A stretch of DNA of 64,000 bases, from contig JAUIRK010000043.1 of the NCBI GenBank assembly GCA_030549495.1, forward strand, positions 62,001-126,000. Direction: 5' to 3'. Below, piece by piece: positions 45,475 through 57,456 of this stretch. Below the pieces are notes generated by a model, which saw only the letters and a list, made by a program, of their open reading frames with translations, did not search any database and was not told where the DNA came from. The translations under genes and the position numbers were made by a program. The DNA comes from Nectonema munidae (taxonomy: Eukaryota; Nematomorpha; Nectonematoida; Nectonematidae). Every line of letters starts with the position of its first letter. Within the stretch, counting starts at the first letter, position 1.

Positions 45475-48400
45475 CTTAACAAATGACAGTTAAGACAATG
45501 CATATATATCTTGTGCTGACTTCAGTACCGGAATCCCTAAGACGCCTGGCTTCATGTTGAGGGTTGAGTAGGGTAGATTTTCCATCGGTCAAAAGCATTA
45601 CTACTTTTTCAGAATTTTTCCTTCCATACCAATTGAAATGATTTCTAGCTGCTCGTAGAGCGTGAGAAGTATGAGTTACACCTCCTAAAATAAAATCAAT
45701 TTTATAATAGAAAATATATATTTTAAATTTATAGCTTTCTTCAATACCGGATTTCAACTTGTCGGTAAGAATTTCAAACTGGTATCTTATCTATTAATAG
45801 TGTTTTGTGTGATACTACTTATTTTATAAGTTTAAGAGCAGGGGCGCATACCCTCAAAATTATTGGGGGGCGAAATTTTTTTGTTGCAATTTTCAAAATT
45901 AGTGGTCTGGAACCACGGGAGACCAAATATTCAAGCAATCCTTTAAAATAGAGTGTATTCAGCCGCATACCTAAAGTCCTAAATTTATAAGACTACTTAT
46001 ATTTTTTTTACAAAATTAGTGAATTTAAATACTATACTTCTAGCGAAAATATTTTAATTAAGTTTGCAGAATATAGACTAGTTTAAAAAAATCCAAAATT
46101 GTTAGGGGTGGAATAGGCTTTTCATTGAAAAATGAAGTAGTCTACCAGGAATTGATCTATTACAGGAATTGATGAAAGGATATTTGATTAATAGAGAAAA
46201 CAAATAACTGAAGGTTAGATAGTTTTATGAGTGAATTTAGTCTAAAGGCAAAGAGTCTACTAGACACCCTGCGATGTTTATATGAAAAAATGTGATTGAT
46301 TCAGGAGCATGGGTATAAAATGAAGTTATAATTGTGCAAACAAAAAATTAAGATCGCATTATTTCATTTTACTCAGCATCATTCAAAAATAGTTTAAAAG
46401 CTAAATTGATACAAGCTACAAAAAGTAAAATAACTTTTAACATTTTGCAATGATTTGCCTTTTATAATAACTTTTAAGAAAAAAAAGTCTATCAGAAAAA
46501 GTTATAGAGCTTCAACAAAAACTAAAAATTTTTAGAGCATAACTTAAGTTTTTTGAAAACTAATTTGACGTACCCCCACAGCATACTCTATGGGTGGCAT
46601 GGCAGGTATCGATACTTCAAATTTGAACGAATTTCGTATTAGTTCATAGTTTGACATAAGCTTTTTGACATATTTGACAAATTGTCTCATAGGCTATTAG
46701 TCTCATCCATCTTAGCTTATTATATGACATATGTGTAAAATTATTAAAAAATTTTATATTCTTGTTTATTTTCTCTACTAAATTATTTCAAATTAATCAA
46801 TTTATCTCTTAATTTTTTAGAATGGTCCATGAGACAAAATGTCTTATAAAAATAACGGGGCGAATTGTCCATCAAACAAAATGTCTTATGAAAATAATGG
46901 GGCGAATTGTCCATGGGACGAACTGTCTTAGGAAAATAATGGGGCGAATTGTCCATGGGACGAACTGTCTTATGAAAATAATGGGGCGAAATGTCCGAGG
47001 ACCAAACTAACATAAATCAAAGTATACGAGAAAAGGAAATCATTTGCTTTTTTTTTAATATTTCTGTCTACAAATAAAATTCTGACAGCTGTCATAAATA
47101 GATCAAGTATATTTTTAACAACTGAAACATTTTGTTACGATATTATATTTTTATTATAATCAACAAATTTTGGTAAAAAAATGATTTAATTAATTATGTA
47201 CAGTGTTACTTATAAAATTTAACAATCGAACATTATAAAAAATATCTCTGCTCAAATATTAAGCAGAGTATTCTTGCTTACTGAATAGATAATCAAAATA
47301 TTCATTCCCAAATAACTATTGAAAAAAATTTCTTCACTTGAAAAAATTAAAGTTTTCAAATGTAACAAACGTAATGATAAAGATTAAATGATCTTTGTTG
47401 AAAAAAAATCTTAGCAAGAGTCTAACAATATTCATTGATATACAATTGTAATGATTGAAAACTATTTTAATTTAACTCTAAATACAAATTAGATAGAAGC
47501 AGTGGTGTAACCAGAAAAAAGTTGATAGGCTTTCAATATTGTCATAAATTTAAAAACAAAAAACGTGAGCAACATTTTGTATACTTTCTTGATCCTTTCA
47601 TTGGAGAAATTTTCACAAACTGATATCGCATAAGATGCATGGCGGCACCATGCGCAACATAGGAGAGTGGGCACGGCCCCTCATGCCCAGCCTAGCTACG
47701 TCACTGGAGAGAAGAGAACTGAATGAGATAGGAGAGCTTAACAAGAGAAGAGAGCTTGAGTGAACGATTGAGTTTTAGCAGAGAAAGCGGAAAAGAAAAA
47801 GAGAGGAGACAGAAAGAGAATCACTGTGATAGATGATGAGAAAATCTAGTGGATCATCAACATGTGTTTGCTCTGTAACCTGTGTGCATATTGAAGCAAT
47901 GGATTATTATTATATAGCTCTCACACATCGTCTGTAAAATATGTTCGATAGGAATAAGAGCAGCTTGGCATGATGTTTGAATGATTCGAAAGTCTGCATT
48001 CCTTCTATGAGATCATACATGTTTTATAAACAAGCAGCAACTCTTACTTGTAGAAAATTATTGGGGGGGCGAAGGTCATTTTCGCTCGCCCCCCCGGATG
48101 TGCGCCCCTGTTTAAGAGGTCAATTATACAACAGTTGTATTAGGTCTAGTTCAGTATATAATGATTGAAAGAAACCGAGAAATAGACAATGGGTATGGAA
48201 AATCAGATTGAGACTTCATTTTTATGACAGTAGATTATTATTTGACTACCGCGGTATCCGATGCAATATTTATTAGGAGATAAAAGATTCTTAAAACTTA
48301 TCATCTAACTAATAGTCAACAAGTATGGTTCATATCAAATGAATTGGTTAGGTGGATTGATTAAACTAAGAATCTTCATATTCTACACACGCATATATTC

Positions 48401-51400
48401 AGTTACTAAAAGTAAACAATTTGAAAATATATTTTGGAATTGGCTCTATGAATTGACAAGTAGGAGGACGTGAAATTAAATGTGGCCGTTTCGAATAGAA
48501 ATTGATGGTTTAAAATTTTTGGAAGAAAAATTGCTACAAAGTTTAAATTACAAAAAGATGAAATTATTTGTACTTAGTTTTATTAACAAAAATTTTAATG
48601 AAAGTGTGAAAACATCGCCAATTTATTCAAACCAATCTTGATAAATAAAACAAATATCTAAGCTATATACAGTAATCCCTCGTTTATCGTGAGGGATGCG
48701 TTCCAAGACTCCCGGTGAAACAGGAATTTTCGCGAAGTAGAGGCACCATATTTACCCTATTTATTTAACAAGAATTTGGACTTTTAAAACCCTCCCTGTA
48801 CTGTTAACAATCCACCCTTTACAGTACATGGTCATTCTATGACTTTCCATAGTTATTTGAGCTAGAACTACGTGTGATATCCTACCAATTTTTAAATTTA
48901 GTTAAAAACGTTAAAAGTTTTAGTTTTAAACTTGAGCTGTGATTTAGCCTAAGTATATCTCACTCGGTTGTGGAACATGAACAATGCGCCCAAAAAAGGG
49001 GATATTTTTTATTCCATAAAAAACACTAACCTAGGATACGTAACATTAAAAAAAAAGATTATTACTGTACTCACAATGAAGGAAGCTGATGTACTAACTT
49101 GAATGATGATGATGATAAATTCACTGCGGCGTAAAAACGATTAATATGCTAATGATAATGACTTTTACTGCGCAGGCCATTTTTATTTTACGTCTCTTCG
49201 GTGCCTTTTCCACTTCTGGCTCTTTTTTGCGAGGATGAAAAAAACATTGTGATCGGAAGTTGTTGCGCTGCTTCTTTTTCCAATCAAAAAGCACCTTATA
49301 GGGTTGCATGACTTTGTCGAGCTTGTTGCAAAATGGCAAAGAACGAATCATATCGTCGTCCCATTCCTGTAAAGACACTTTGCTTTTTAAATGCAACTGA
49401 AGATCTTGGCAAGCCGTACCAAAGTCAAGCCAGTTGGTCCACATTTTATTTAGTTTCTTGCTGCCGTTCTTCTTCGCTGCCAGACATCGTCAAGCCGTCA
49501 CCTCCAATTATAGCGGCCCACTGCACAGATTTCTGTACTGCGGAGTGTTGGATTTCAGCAGGTGTAAATCCCTCGTCGTCGTAAACAATATCCGGTCACA
49601 ACTTCTTCCAGCTCGTGTTAATGGTAGCAGGCTTTAAGTCTTGTAATGCCTTCTGGATATTTTGAATTCACGTAGCAATTGTGTACTGCCGCCAGTATGC
49701 CCACGCGTTTACGTTTTCTTCTTCTTAGGCGGCATCGACGTAAGCAACATGGTTTGCCATGGCATTCCTCGTGTATACGGCCTCGAACGCCCTGATGAGC
49801 CCCTGGACCGTTAGCTGAATAAGTGACACAGTGTTGGGCGGCAGGAACTCGATCTGAACGCCATCATACGACATCTCAGTAGCGTGGTGACCAGGGTTAT
49901 CCATAAGAAGAAGGACTTTGAAAGGCAAGCCCTTCTCTAATAGATAGAGAGACCTTGACTTGCGGGATAAAATACTGGTGGAGACAGTCGGAGATCAGCA
50001 TTTTCGTTATCCACGCCTTTTATTAAATTTATCAATATTTTAATTATAAATTATTTTTATTAATATTTTAATGGATTTAATGAAATATTTTGGGTTATCT
50101 TTTGCAATTTTTCTAGATTTTCCCTCAAAATTCGCGATATATTTTCTATATACCTCTTTGAAAACCCCGTAAGTAGCGAATCCGCGAAGTAGCGAGGGAT
50201 TACTGTATTTGATTTCTGAAAGTAAAACGTTGTGTACTCTATTACGTAAATTTAGTTCTTTCAGTTACAGTAGGGATAAACCTTTTAAGCTTTAAATTAT
50301 AAAGAATACCTTCTTTTATAGTTATGTGCTATAAAAAATATTTGTCATGCTAAAATATGCATGGGCTCTTGTTCAAATTACTGCCTCTGTTCAAATATAG
50401 CTCAATTTTGCATTGTTATATCAATGAAATGGAAATTAATGAAAAAAAAATAGATTTTAATTATCATTTTAAGATTTAACCTTAAAACAAGAAAAGTAAT
50501 AAGGAAAGTCTACTCACAAGCCAACAAGTCTTTTAAATACCATAAAAGAATTTATGACTTCTGAATTCAGATCCCAAACTTGGAGCAGTTTTTTAAGTAG
50601 CGTAATATGTACTATCTGTACTTATTACGCAGCCATGGGAAATAAATTTATAGTACCTGTGTATTTGATGTCTCCAAGAGCATCGATGATGCTTCTCAAA
50701 TCTTTATAACTTCTTAATCCGAATTCAAGATTGTAGCCAGTGGAAAATTTTATTGCAGAAATTCGCGTGCCTTCATAGTTCACCGGATTTTGCTTATCGA
50801 TGATTTCTGTTAAGTGCTAAAATGCATTTAAATTAATGGAACTTAAAGACCTTCGCTACGAAGACGAAACAATTTTAGAGATCTCTTTTAATCATATATA
50901 GAGAAACGGTATGTCCGATTGTTTTATTTAACCCTTTGATGACCAGAATTTTGAAGACTAATCGTCTGCTTTATTTTTCAATGCAATTTTATATATCTAA
51001 AGCAGATGATTTCAATTTTTGGGACATCGGTATCCCACCGGTTACAATTTCCAATATTTGATTTCTTAAAAATATTATCAATCTCTTTCAATGAAGCGAA
51101 ATAATGTAGGGGGTGGACAGTTGCAGACAAGAAATCTTTTTATCGCGTAAAAATATTCTACTGAAACGACAAAAAGTTGACAAAGGCTGGAATATTATTT
51201 TAAAAGAGTGTGTAAATCTATTTTTCGGGAGCCGGCAAAAAGAGAAAAAATTTAAAACATTCGAAAAATTTTGTGGTAAATAAATTTTTTTTTTAATTTA
51301 TCATTATTATAAGGTAATAAAGAGTACGGTGGGATGTTTTCACCGAGAAGGATACAATTGCGCCCCTTGTATCGAACTTTGAAGAACGTAGGCTTGATGG

Positions 51401-54400
51401 GGGATCGAATCCAAGACTATGAATTAACGAAACCCAGTATCTAACCAACCTTACCCACGCCTCCTAAAGATAAAAGTAACATGGGGTGTTTTCATTTGTT
51501 CACACATTTCGAAATTACTTTTAATTCCTATATTTTAACATAGTCCCTAAAATAATCAAACATCACTTATAAATATTTTTTACCTTAAATCTTTATAGTT
51601 ATTGCAATGATTGAAATAGTTGATAGATAAGAAAATTAGAACAAGATGTTGTCTTTTGGTAAAATGGTGGAGCAATCAAATTTTAGAAAGAATAATATCA
51701 AGAAAAATTCCACTTGAAAATAATTATATATATGAAGTCAAATTTAGGTTATACATTCTGAAAATTATAGGATGCAAATTTTTAATTGAAAAATAAAAGC
51801 TGTGACAAATGACTGTTCTTAATTTAATGAGAAAGATATCTGCTGTCACAGATTTTGGTTGTTTTTAGCAACTTTAAGGCAGTATCGAAAAAGATGTTCC
51901 ATGTGATGTAAAATTGGCAGAAAAGGAAAAACTTAACAAGACTGACTATTCAGCAAAAAGAGACTATTGAAATAAACACAGAAGTCATAGTATTTAAACA
52001 CTTTTTATTGGCATTCAAATTAGTCAACAAAAATCAGAATAGAATGAAGAAAAACTTAATAGAAGCCAAATGCTCGCAATGTTCACACATTGGGATAGAA
52101 TGAGGAAAGACTGAGTAAAGTAAAATTAGAATAGAAGCCAAATATTCCCTCGCAATCAATGTTCACACCACACCATGTGTTCAAGCATTTTGTTCTCATT
52201 TGCCTCTTTTCTTTTCAATATACTTTACTGTATATTTTGCACCAAGAGTGGATAAGACCTGCTCCCTTTATATAAAAATTTAACAGAGATTGGAAATTAT
52301 TTTCGGAGAATCCAGGATTCAATAATATAGGTATTCAAAACTCTCTTACTCTTATTGAAAATGGTTTACAATAAGTTTACTATCAGTAAACTGGAAGTAA
52401 TTTTGTTTCCAAAAACTTGACAGTTTTTTCAAAGAAAAAAATGAAAAAGTATTAGAAGAAAAGTTTAATCTACAAATTTTGTATTAGTGATAGTCAATCT
52501 GTATTGGAATTGTTTGTGCTATGTTGAGTATCTTAATTTTAGATAGTGATTGAAATTTTCCCAGAATTTTAGACATTTCTATTTTGTGTTGCAAGCAAAG
52601 AGTTAGATCCATTTTCTTCAACATAATTTTTTACAATGTTCTATTGCCTTGTATTTGTAGCTTAGTGTCTTTCTTACATTGTCTTTAAAAAGATTTTCAA
52701 AATATTATCTATAAACTTTTTATCTAAGACAAAACAATACGATTCATAAACTGAATGTATCCTAATTTTTTTTTCAAAAGTAATTTCTTTAAAATTTTGG
52801 GTCTTTTCGTTTATACGGCCACAACAAGTAATCACCATTTCGTCTGTCTTTTATGGTTTTTTATTTTTATAGTTATTTATTTAATGCTAACTATTTACGA
52901 ACTGGCTGCAAAAGTGAGCACTAAAGATTATTTCCGATAAATAGAGGGCATATGCTGGCATTACATCACTAAAAGAAATGGCGTACAGGCATCTAACTGT
53001 TGACCGTTCAAAATATTTCAAAGATCCTGAAGCTGGAGAACACACTAACTCTATAGAATCGCTGTGGGCTTTCGCAAAATTGCGGAATAAAAAAGAATGC
53101 GGTAGTGCGCGATCACTAATCGATTCATATATGTGCGAATTTATTTGGCGCAAAAGTAACAAAGTGCTAGATTCAGAGGGAAAAATTTATTCAGAATATT
53201 AATTTATCTTAATATTCATTAAAGTTTTTAATTTTTTTTAATTTTTTCCTTTGAATTTGGCAACCAGGACATAACTATAAAAGGCAGACTAAATGGTGAT
53301 TACTTAATGTGGCCGTCTAAACGAAAAGACCCAAAAAATTTTCCCTAAAAACTTTCTACTCCAAACTGAGTTTTACTACTTTAACTACTAATTTTAACAT
53401 AAAATAAAATAGTGCATTCTTTCATTTTATTGACTTTTTCAGTCTTTTTCTATGGGTTGCAAAATTACAAGGCTTGGACTAAAATGATAAACGCTTTTAT
53501 GTCGCGTTTTAGCATTATTGCACACTAAAAAGAGTGTCTATGAATTTATTAATCTAACATATGAATATAACTATTTATGAATTCGAGTCGCAATAATATT
53601 ACGACTTCGACTCGTTCTAAAAAAGTACGACTCCACAAACCTGCTCAAAGTGTTGATAAATAAGAAAAGAAAAAGTTATAAGTCACACAATTTTTTTCAG
53701 GTATTTTTTTAAACATAAACGTAGGAATAAAGAGCTACATGCTTTTACTTTTTCAAAATTTATTTTGTTATTAAAGTGTTAAGTAGCATTCTAAAGTATT
53801 CCTTTGACAACCAAGCAGACACCAGTGTTCTAAAAAATCAAAATCATCTGCTAAATTCTATTGAAAAAAAGGAAACAAGTAGACTTCAAAATCTCGGTCC
53901 TTGACCCTTTGAGGACTAGTGTAGCTTTAAATATATGAAATTTTATTTAAAAATAAAGCAGACGCGATTAGTCTGCTTATTAGTCTGCTGATTATCGTCC
54001 TCAAAGGGTTAAAGGGTAAGAGGTAAGTTAAAGAGTTTTTCTTATAATTATCATTTTAATGATTATTATCAATCTTGATGTACAAATTTTTTTGTATCTT
54101 TACAATTATAAAAAGTTAATATTTTTATAATAAATTGCACAATATATTTGATAATTTGTATAAAAAAATGAATTAATATTTGTATTTATTTTGATTGAAT
54201 AAACGTTGTATTGAAAACTCAATTGAAGTAAAAAGTATATTGAAGTACAAAAACGTGAAATCAAAAAATGCGATTACAACGTACAAGTATTGAAAGTACC
54301 AGGATGAGACGAGTTTATTCAATTTAGAAATACTTTTTTAATTTTAACAAATAATAAAAAAGCTAAGCTTGATCTGATAACAATCGTAAAGACTCAAAAA

Positions 54401-57400
54401 TAGTTTGTGAGCCTAATTTTTTTAGGTCAACAGTGCTTTAGTGAAAATTTTTGTATGTAGGTATAGTATCCGTAATCAAAATGTTCCTAAGAAAGGTGTC
54501 TGTCTGTAAATGACCGGTCATAGGAAGAAAAAAACTCAAGTTAGGGCAAAATTAAAAAATCTTCAACAGTTTTTGTATTTCAACATAAACTATTCTTTTT
54601 CCAAGCATATAACAAAAAGCATTGATATTTCATGTTAGTTGGTTGTTTAGCTATTCGTATGGCAAAGGGTTAACTCACGCACGAAACATATTTCCACACA
54701 CTAAACAAATTCACTCCCACTTTTTAAACAAAAATATCGAATGAAAAAAACTAGACGCAAAATAGTTTGTAGTGAAGTGTATCCGACTGACCAGCTGAGA
54801 AACGATATGTAAATAAAAAAACAATGAAAAATTTTCATCCGATTCATTATAATTTTTGCTCAAACTTATCTCATTTCTCAGCGTTAATTTATATTTTTAG
54901 AAAAGAGATTCGTGCAGATTGATTTTGAATTTGTTTGCTAGTAATATAACCTTTCGGTTATCAAAAGCATTTTGAGTAATAAATAATTCTAACTCAAAAA
55001 AATAAATGAGCTCTAAAAGACATCCCAAACTCGGTTTTTTGGAGAACTATGTGTAATCATTGCCTGACTCTGTGAACACGAAAGCTTTTTCTTTGTGATT
55101 TAGGATTTTTTGGATATCTCTGTGCTTACCGAAAAATTAAATCACTAGAGTTCAAAAGACTGAAGCCTTAGCATTCAAACTCCTGTAAAATCTTTTTTTC
55201 AAGCTTGGTTACAATGAAAACCAGTTAATACATAGAATATAGAGAGGGGGGGGGGCTTCTACAAAATCAATATAATATTTTTTAAAAATGGGTATAAAAC
55301 AAAAGATTTCAATTTTCTAACTTTGTTCAAATGACAATGAATATGCGCAATCAGTCTTTTGGTAGAGTGACTTAAAATATGAGAATTTTGTGAAAGATGG
55401 CTTTTATTTTCATTCATTGGTTTGGTATACTGTCAACGGCAACGTTTTCCAAAAGAGGGCAAATTTGAAGCTTTAAAGCGGGAAATAATTACACTGCAAT
55501 AATTTTGAAATAAGCTGTTATTTAAAAAAAATTATTGTTAACAAAAGATTTAATTAGGGTGGTACTTTTCACCCAAAAACACATAAATAACACAACTTAG
55601 AATAATTCAAATCATCTGATATTACTACACTAGCGAAGAAAGAGCAGCATTATTATTCTGAATGTATAATACTCATATTTTTTCTTTCTTATTTCTTATC
55701 TAACTGTACTTAGTATTGGAACAAATTTATGCAAAATTTTTTACCCGCAAGAGGGAAATTTAAATGATTAAGCCATGTGGAGGAGAAATAATAGGAATAT
55801 GTTTGGGAAGCCCTGGTCTAGGAGCTATAAACGACTATTCTTTATAAAGTTCTTGTAAAACATTTTTCAGTGTATCCTGGGATAATACTCAAGTGCCTAA
55901 GATATTTAGGTGTTACTTGGAGAGCTTCTAGTCCACAGTGAAATATTTCCCTTCCAAGACTACTAGAACAATCGATGAGAAAGATGACATCCACTTGTTT
56001 GCTTGATCCACTGTGCTCCATACCACCACCAATTCTAGCAATTTTGCCACTACTGACTTTTGGGTTCTTTGATTTGAAAGTGTTGATAAACTTCTCCAAG
56101 TTCTGCTGAGATTTAGTATCAATGGAAGAAGACGCTGGAATGTAAATTAAAATAATAAACAAAGTCTACATCTTCCGATATGAAATCGCGTATAGCCAAA
56201 ACTCGGATACTACGAAATTGATTCGTCGGTCGCAATTTCCCAAATGTAAACGTTTATTTTAACTCGTTTATTGAGAAACCTGGGATATCTCCTCTATTTG
56301 TTGGCCCTACACAAAGAAAAGCTGTGGTAAGGGTTGTTTACAACGTACTGTGAATTACACCGAATCAACTACGCTAGTACATATGTTACATACACATGCT
56401 CAATTATTTTCCTACACAATATACCGTTGATTTTATATACGTTTATAAACATTAGATTGGTATCTTCAACTTAAATAAAAAGATATGTTACACTTGCGTA
56501 GTATAAGAAGACTATGCGATTTTCATTTTGAAATATATGTAAGAATTTAGATGACATTATCTCGGTATACTGCCATTTCTGTTGTTTTCGGTTAAAAGCC
56601 TTAGTGAAACTAACTTACTTTATACAAACTTAAACTCAGTTCACTGTGAATTCGTTTTAAAGCGATTTCACTGCATATTTACAACAGTTTCGGAGTTGGA
56701 GGAAAAATATCTGACACCAAGGACTTACAAAATCCGACTGTCTCTAAATAGTAAAAAAATCTGACTGACTCGGTTTACTTAAATTCTTTAAACCCATCTC
56801 TCCATATGAGCTTATTCCATGAGCTTACAAAAAATATACTTTTTTATTTTTTTAAAATAGAACTCAAAAAATGGGACTCCAACTCCTAAATGTTATTGGA
56901 TACGCACTCCAACTCCTATCCGCTTAAAATCTTTACGCATTACAGTGACATATGCCTTCTCTAAATTTGCAGAGAAATAAGGATATTTGATTCGCCTATT
57001 TGAGCTATGTGTTAAATAACGTTTACATTTGGAATAAAAACTATTGAAGTTAGGTAGTCGTTTTTTGCGTTTATTTTTTTGTCGTCTAAAATTTTGTCGC
57101 ACCTAGCAATTTTTTGGCATCATCGACATATGGTGAATGTAATACAATACATTCTAATACTATAATAGACATTTAATTCCCTAAGGTAAATTTTTAAAAG
57201 GAAATCATATTAAGAAAATTAGAATTGACAGAAATCAAATCCTAAATGAATAAATAGCACAAAGTAAGGATTCCTTACTTAATTCCAGATTCCGAATAGA
57301 TGCCTTTTCTTCTTTAACATTTATTTTTTCGCTTTTTTCTTCATGATCTCTGCTTTCTAGTGAGTTTTGGTCAAAGGTAAATATTCCACAACCAACTTGC

Positions 57401-57456
57401 AAAAAGATATGATTGTATAATAGTGTTGATGCTATCAGCAAGTTCATTGTATTCAT
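45269..57456 (-). CDS. Predicted secreted protein with one von Willebrand factor A domain, 5 exons
   Basis: Five minus-strand exons (57456-57279, 56134-55917, 50816-50657, 45684-45529, 45474-45269) join in phase into 918 nt, 305 residues. Order: weak signal-peptide-like start (NLLIASTLLYNHIFLQVGCG), a charged Glu/Lys-rich stretch, then a full vWA domain. The domain shows strand and MIDAS motif VDVIFLIDCSSSLG (DxSxS), then SAIKFSTGYNLEFGL, then GGVTHTSHAL (MIDAS Thr), then VVMLLTDGKS (MIDAS Asp), then VEIFAVPVSN. A hydrophilic tail, NNERSDQYSNV, ends it. All metal-coordinating positions are present, so it probably binds a ligand through a divalent cation outside the cell, as matrilin or collagen-VI type domains do. 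I do not recognise an orthologue. Extra 5' non-coding exons are possible. Its introns are full of transposons. Confidence 0.85.
45529..45684 (-). CDS. vWA gene exon 4
   Basis: Acceptor tattttag. The donor is the GTACTG inside GACTCCGGTACTG, chosen because it restores the family motif RDSGVEIFAV across the junction. Codes GVTHTSHALRAARNHFNWYG and KVVMLLTDGKS. Confidence 0.88.
46817..47008. repeat. 42-bp minisatellite
   Basis: About 4.5 units. The word ggggcgaattgtcc starts at 46857, 46899, 46941 and 46983, exactly 42 bases apart. Units differ at a few sites. Because 42 is a multiple of three, both strands read open as repeated peptides, which I take as an effect of the period, not a gene. Confidence 0.92.
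47500..47706. mobile_element. Small hAT MITE nested in the larger hAT
   Basis: 207 bp. Ends CAGTGGTGTAACCAG and (inverted) CAGTGACGTAGCTAG, with flanks gatagaag and gagagaag (7 of 8 match). Confidence 0.75.
48671..50206 (-). mobile_element. Pogo/Tigger-type DNA transposon, inactivated
   Basis: Terminal repeats CAGTAATCCCTCGTTTATCG and (inverted) CAGTAATCCCTCGCTACTTC, with TA on both sides (48669-48670, 50207-50208). 1536 bp, shorter than a full Tigger. Minus-strand coding remains are VLLLMDNPGHH, VQIEFLPPNTVSLIQLTVQG then LIRAFEAVYTRN (49725-49928), and a C-terminal piece with QEWDDDMIRSLPFCNKLD (49121-49444). The N-terminal DNA-binding part is missing. Confidence 0.88.
50657..50816 (-). CDS. 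vWA gene exon 3
   Basis: 160-nt exon, acceptor tgcattttag, donor gtacta. Codes HLTEIIDKQNPVNYEGTRIS then AIKFSTGYNLEFGLRSYKDL, ending IKYTG. It is the middle of the vWA fold and lies in otherwise repeat-rich DNA. Confidence 0.88.
50932..51060. mobile_element. TTAA MITE, partly decayed
   Basis: TTAA (50928-50931) then CCCTTTGATGACCAG, with cgtctgcttt and an inverted agcagatga inside and a small palindrome gggacatcggtatccc. The right end is not clear. Related by its end to the MITE at 53905. Confidence 0.55.
51390..51464 (-). repeat. tRNA-derived SINE head
   Basis: The minus strand has an A-box-like GTGGGTAAGGTTGGTTAGA and a B-box GGATTCGATCCC about 40 bases on. Acceptor-stem halves do not match, so it is not a working tRNA. 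Confidence 0.6.
51480..52238. other. vWA intron 2, segment
   Basis: Nothing recognisable, apart from a local imperfect duplication at 52037-52089 and 52093-52169 sharing gaatagaagccaaat and gttcacac. Confidence 0.4.
52239..52364 (+). repeat. 126-bp repeat, copy 1 (identical to 58849-58974)
   Basis: From gcaccaagagtggataagac to tcttattgaaaatgg, every base matches the copy at 58849. No terminal inverted repeats, target duplication or tRNA-like promoter are visible. Confidence 0.95.
52798..53333 (+). mobile_element. Merlin (IS1016/ISXO2-like) DNA transposon derivative
   Basis: Terminal repeats of more than 50 bp, opening TGGGTCTTTTCGTTTA and running through gtaatcaccattt on both sides. Flanks are taaaattt and aaaaattt. 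The internal open frame (52978-53202) codes HLTVDRSKYFKDPEAGEHTN then SIESLWAFAKLRNKKECG, the C-terminal part of an ISXO2-type DDE transposase. The N-terminal half is absent, so it is an internally deleted copy. Confidence 0.88.
53334..55916. other. vWA intron 2, left portion near exon 2
   Basis: Holds the MITE at 53905-54008 and a run of G at about 55246. No other gene or element is recognised in about 2.5 kb. Confidence 0.4.
53905..54008. mobile_element. TTAA MITE with CCCTTTGAGGAC ends
   Basis: About 104 bp. Perfect terminal repeats CCCTTTGAGGAC on the left and, inverted, on the right, followed by TTAA (54009-54012); the left flank is TTGA. Contains several gtctgct words. Confidence 0.82.
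55917..56134 (-). CDS. vWA gene exon 2 (MIDAS DxSxS)
   Basis: Acceptor acattccag, donor gtaaca. Codes a linker (KFINTFKSKNPKVSSGKIAR) and the first vWA strand VDVIFLIDCSSSLGREIFHC. Phase agrees on both sides. Confidence 0.9.
56135..57278. other. vWA intron 1
   Basis: Mostly featureless. The stretch at 56870-56940 repeats the word actccaactcct, part of the dispersed gagtcgg-type repeat also seen near 9590, 14120 and 58690. Confidence 0.45.
57279..57456 (-). CDS. vWA gene exon 1 (signal peptide)
   Basis: Starts ATG AAT ACA ATG; a second in-frame ATG is three codons on. Hydrophobic N-terminus, then DHEEKSEKINVKEEKASIRN. Donor GTAAGG follows after one base of the next codon, matching the phase of the next exon. 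Confidence 0.75.

Larger units (their letters stand above)
45839..48110. mobile_element. Non-autonomous hAT element with perfect 8-bp target duplication
   Basis: Begins CAGGGGCGCATACCC and ends GGATGTGCGCCCCTG, flanked by TTTAAGAG on both sides (45831-45838, 48111-48118). Runs of G near both ends form gggggggcgaa words. 2272 bp. I found no transposase. It carries a 42-bp minisatellite and a nested MITE, and sits in the intron between vWA exons 3 and 4. Confidence 0.9.

Noticed and set aside
46783-47013. Opposite-strand open frames with a 14-residue repeat
   Set aside because: They are a by-product of the 42-base period of a minisatellite inside a hAT element.
47500-47700. Minus-strand frame of 61 codons
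   Set aside because: Entirely within a hAT MITE.
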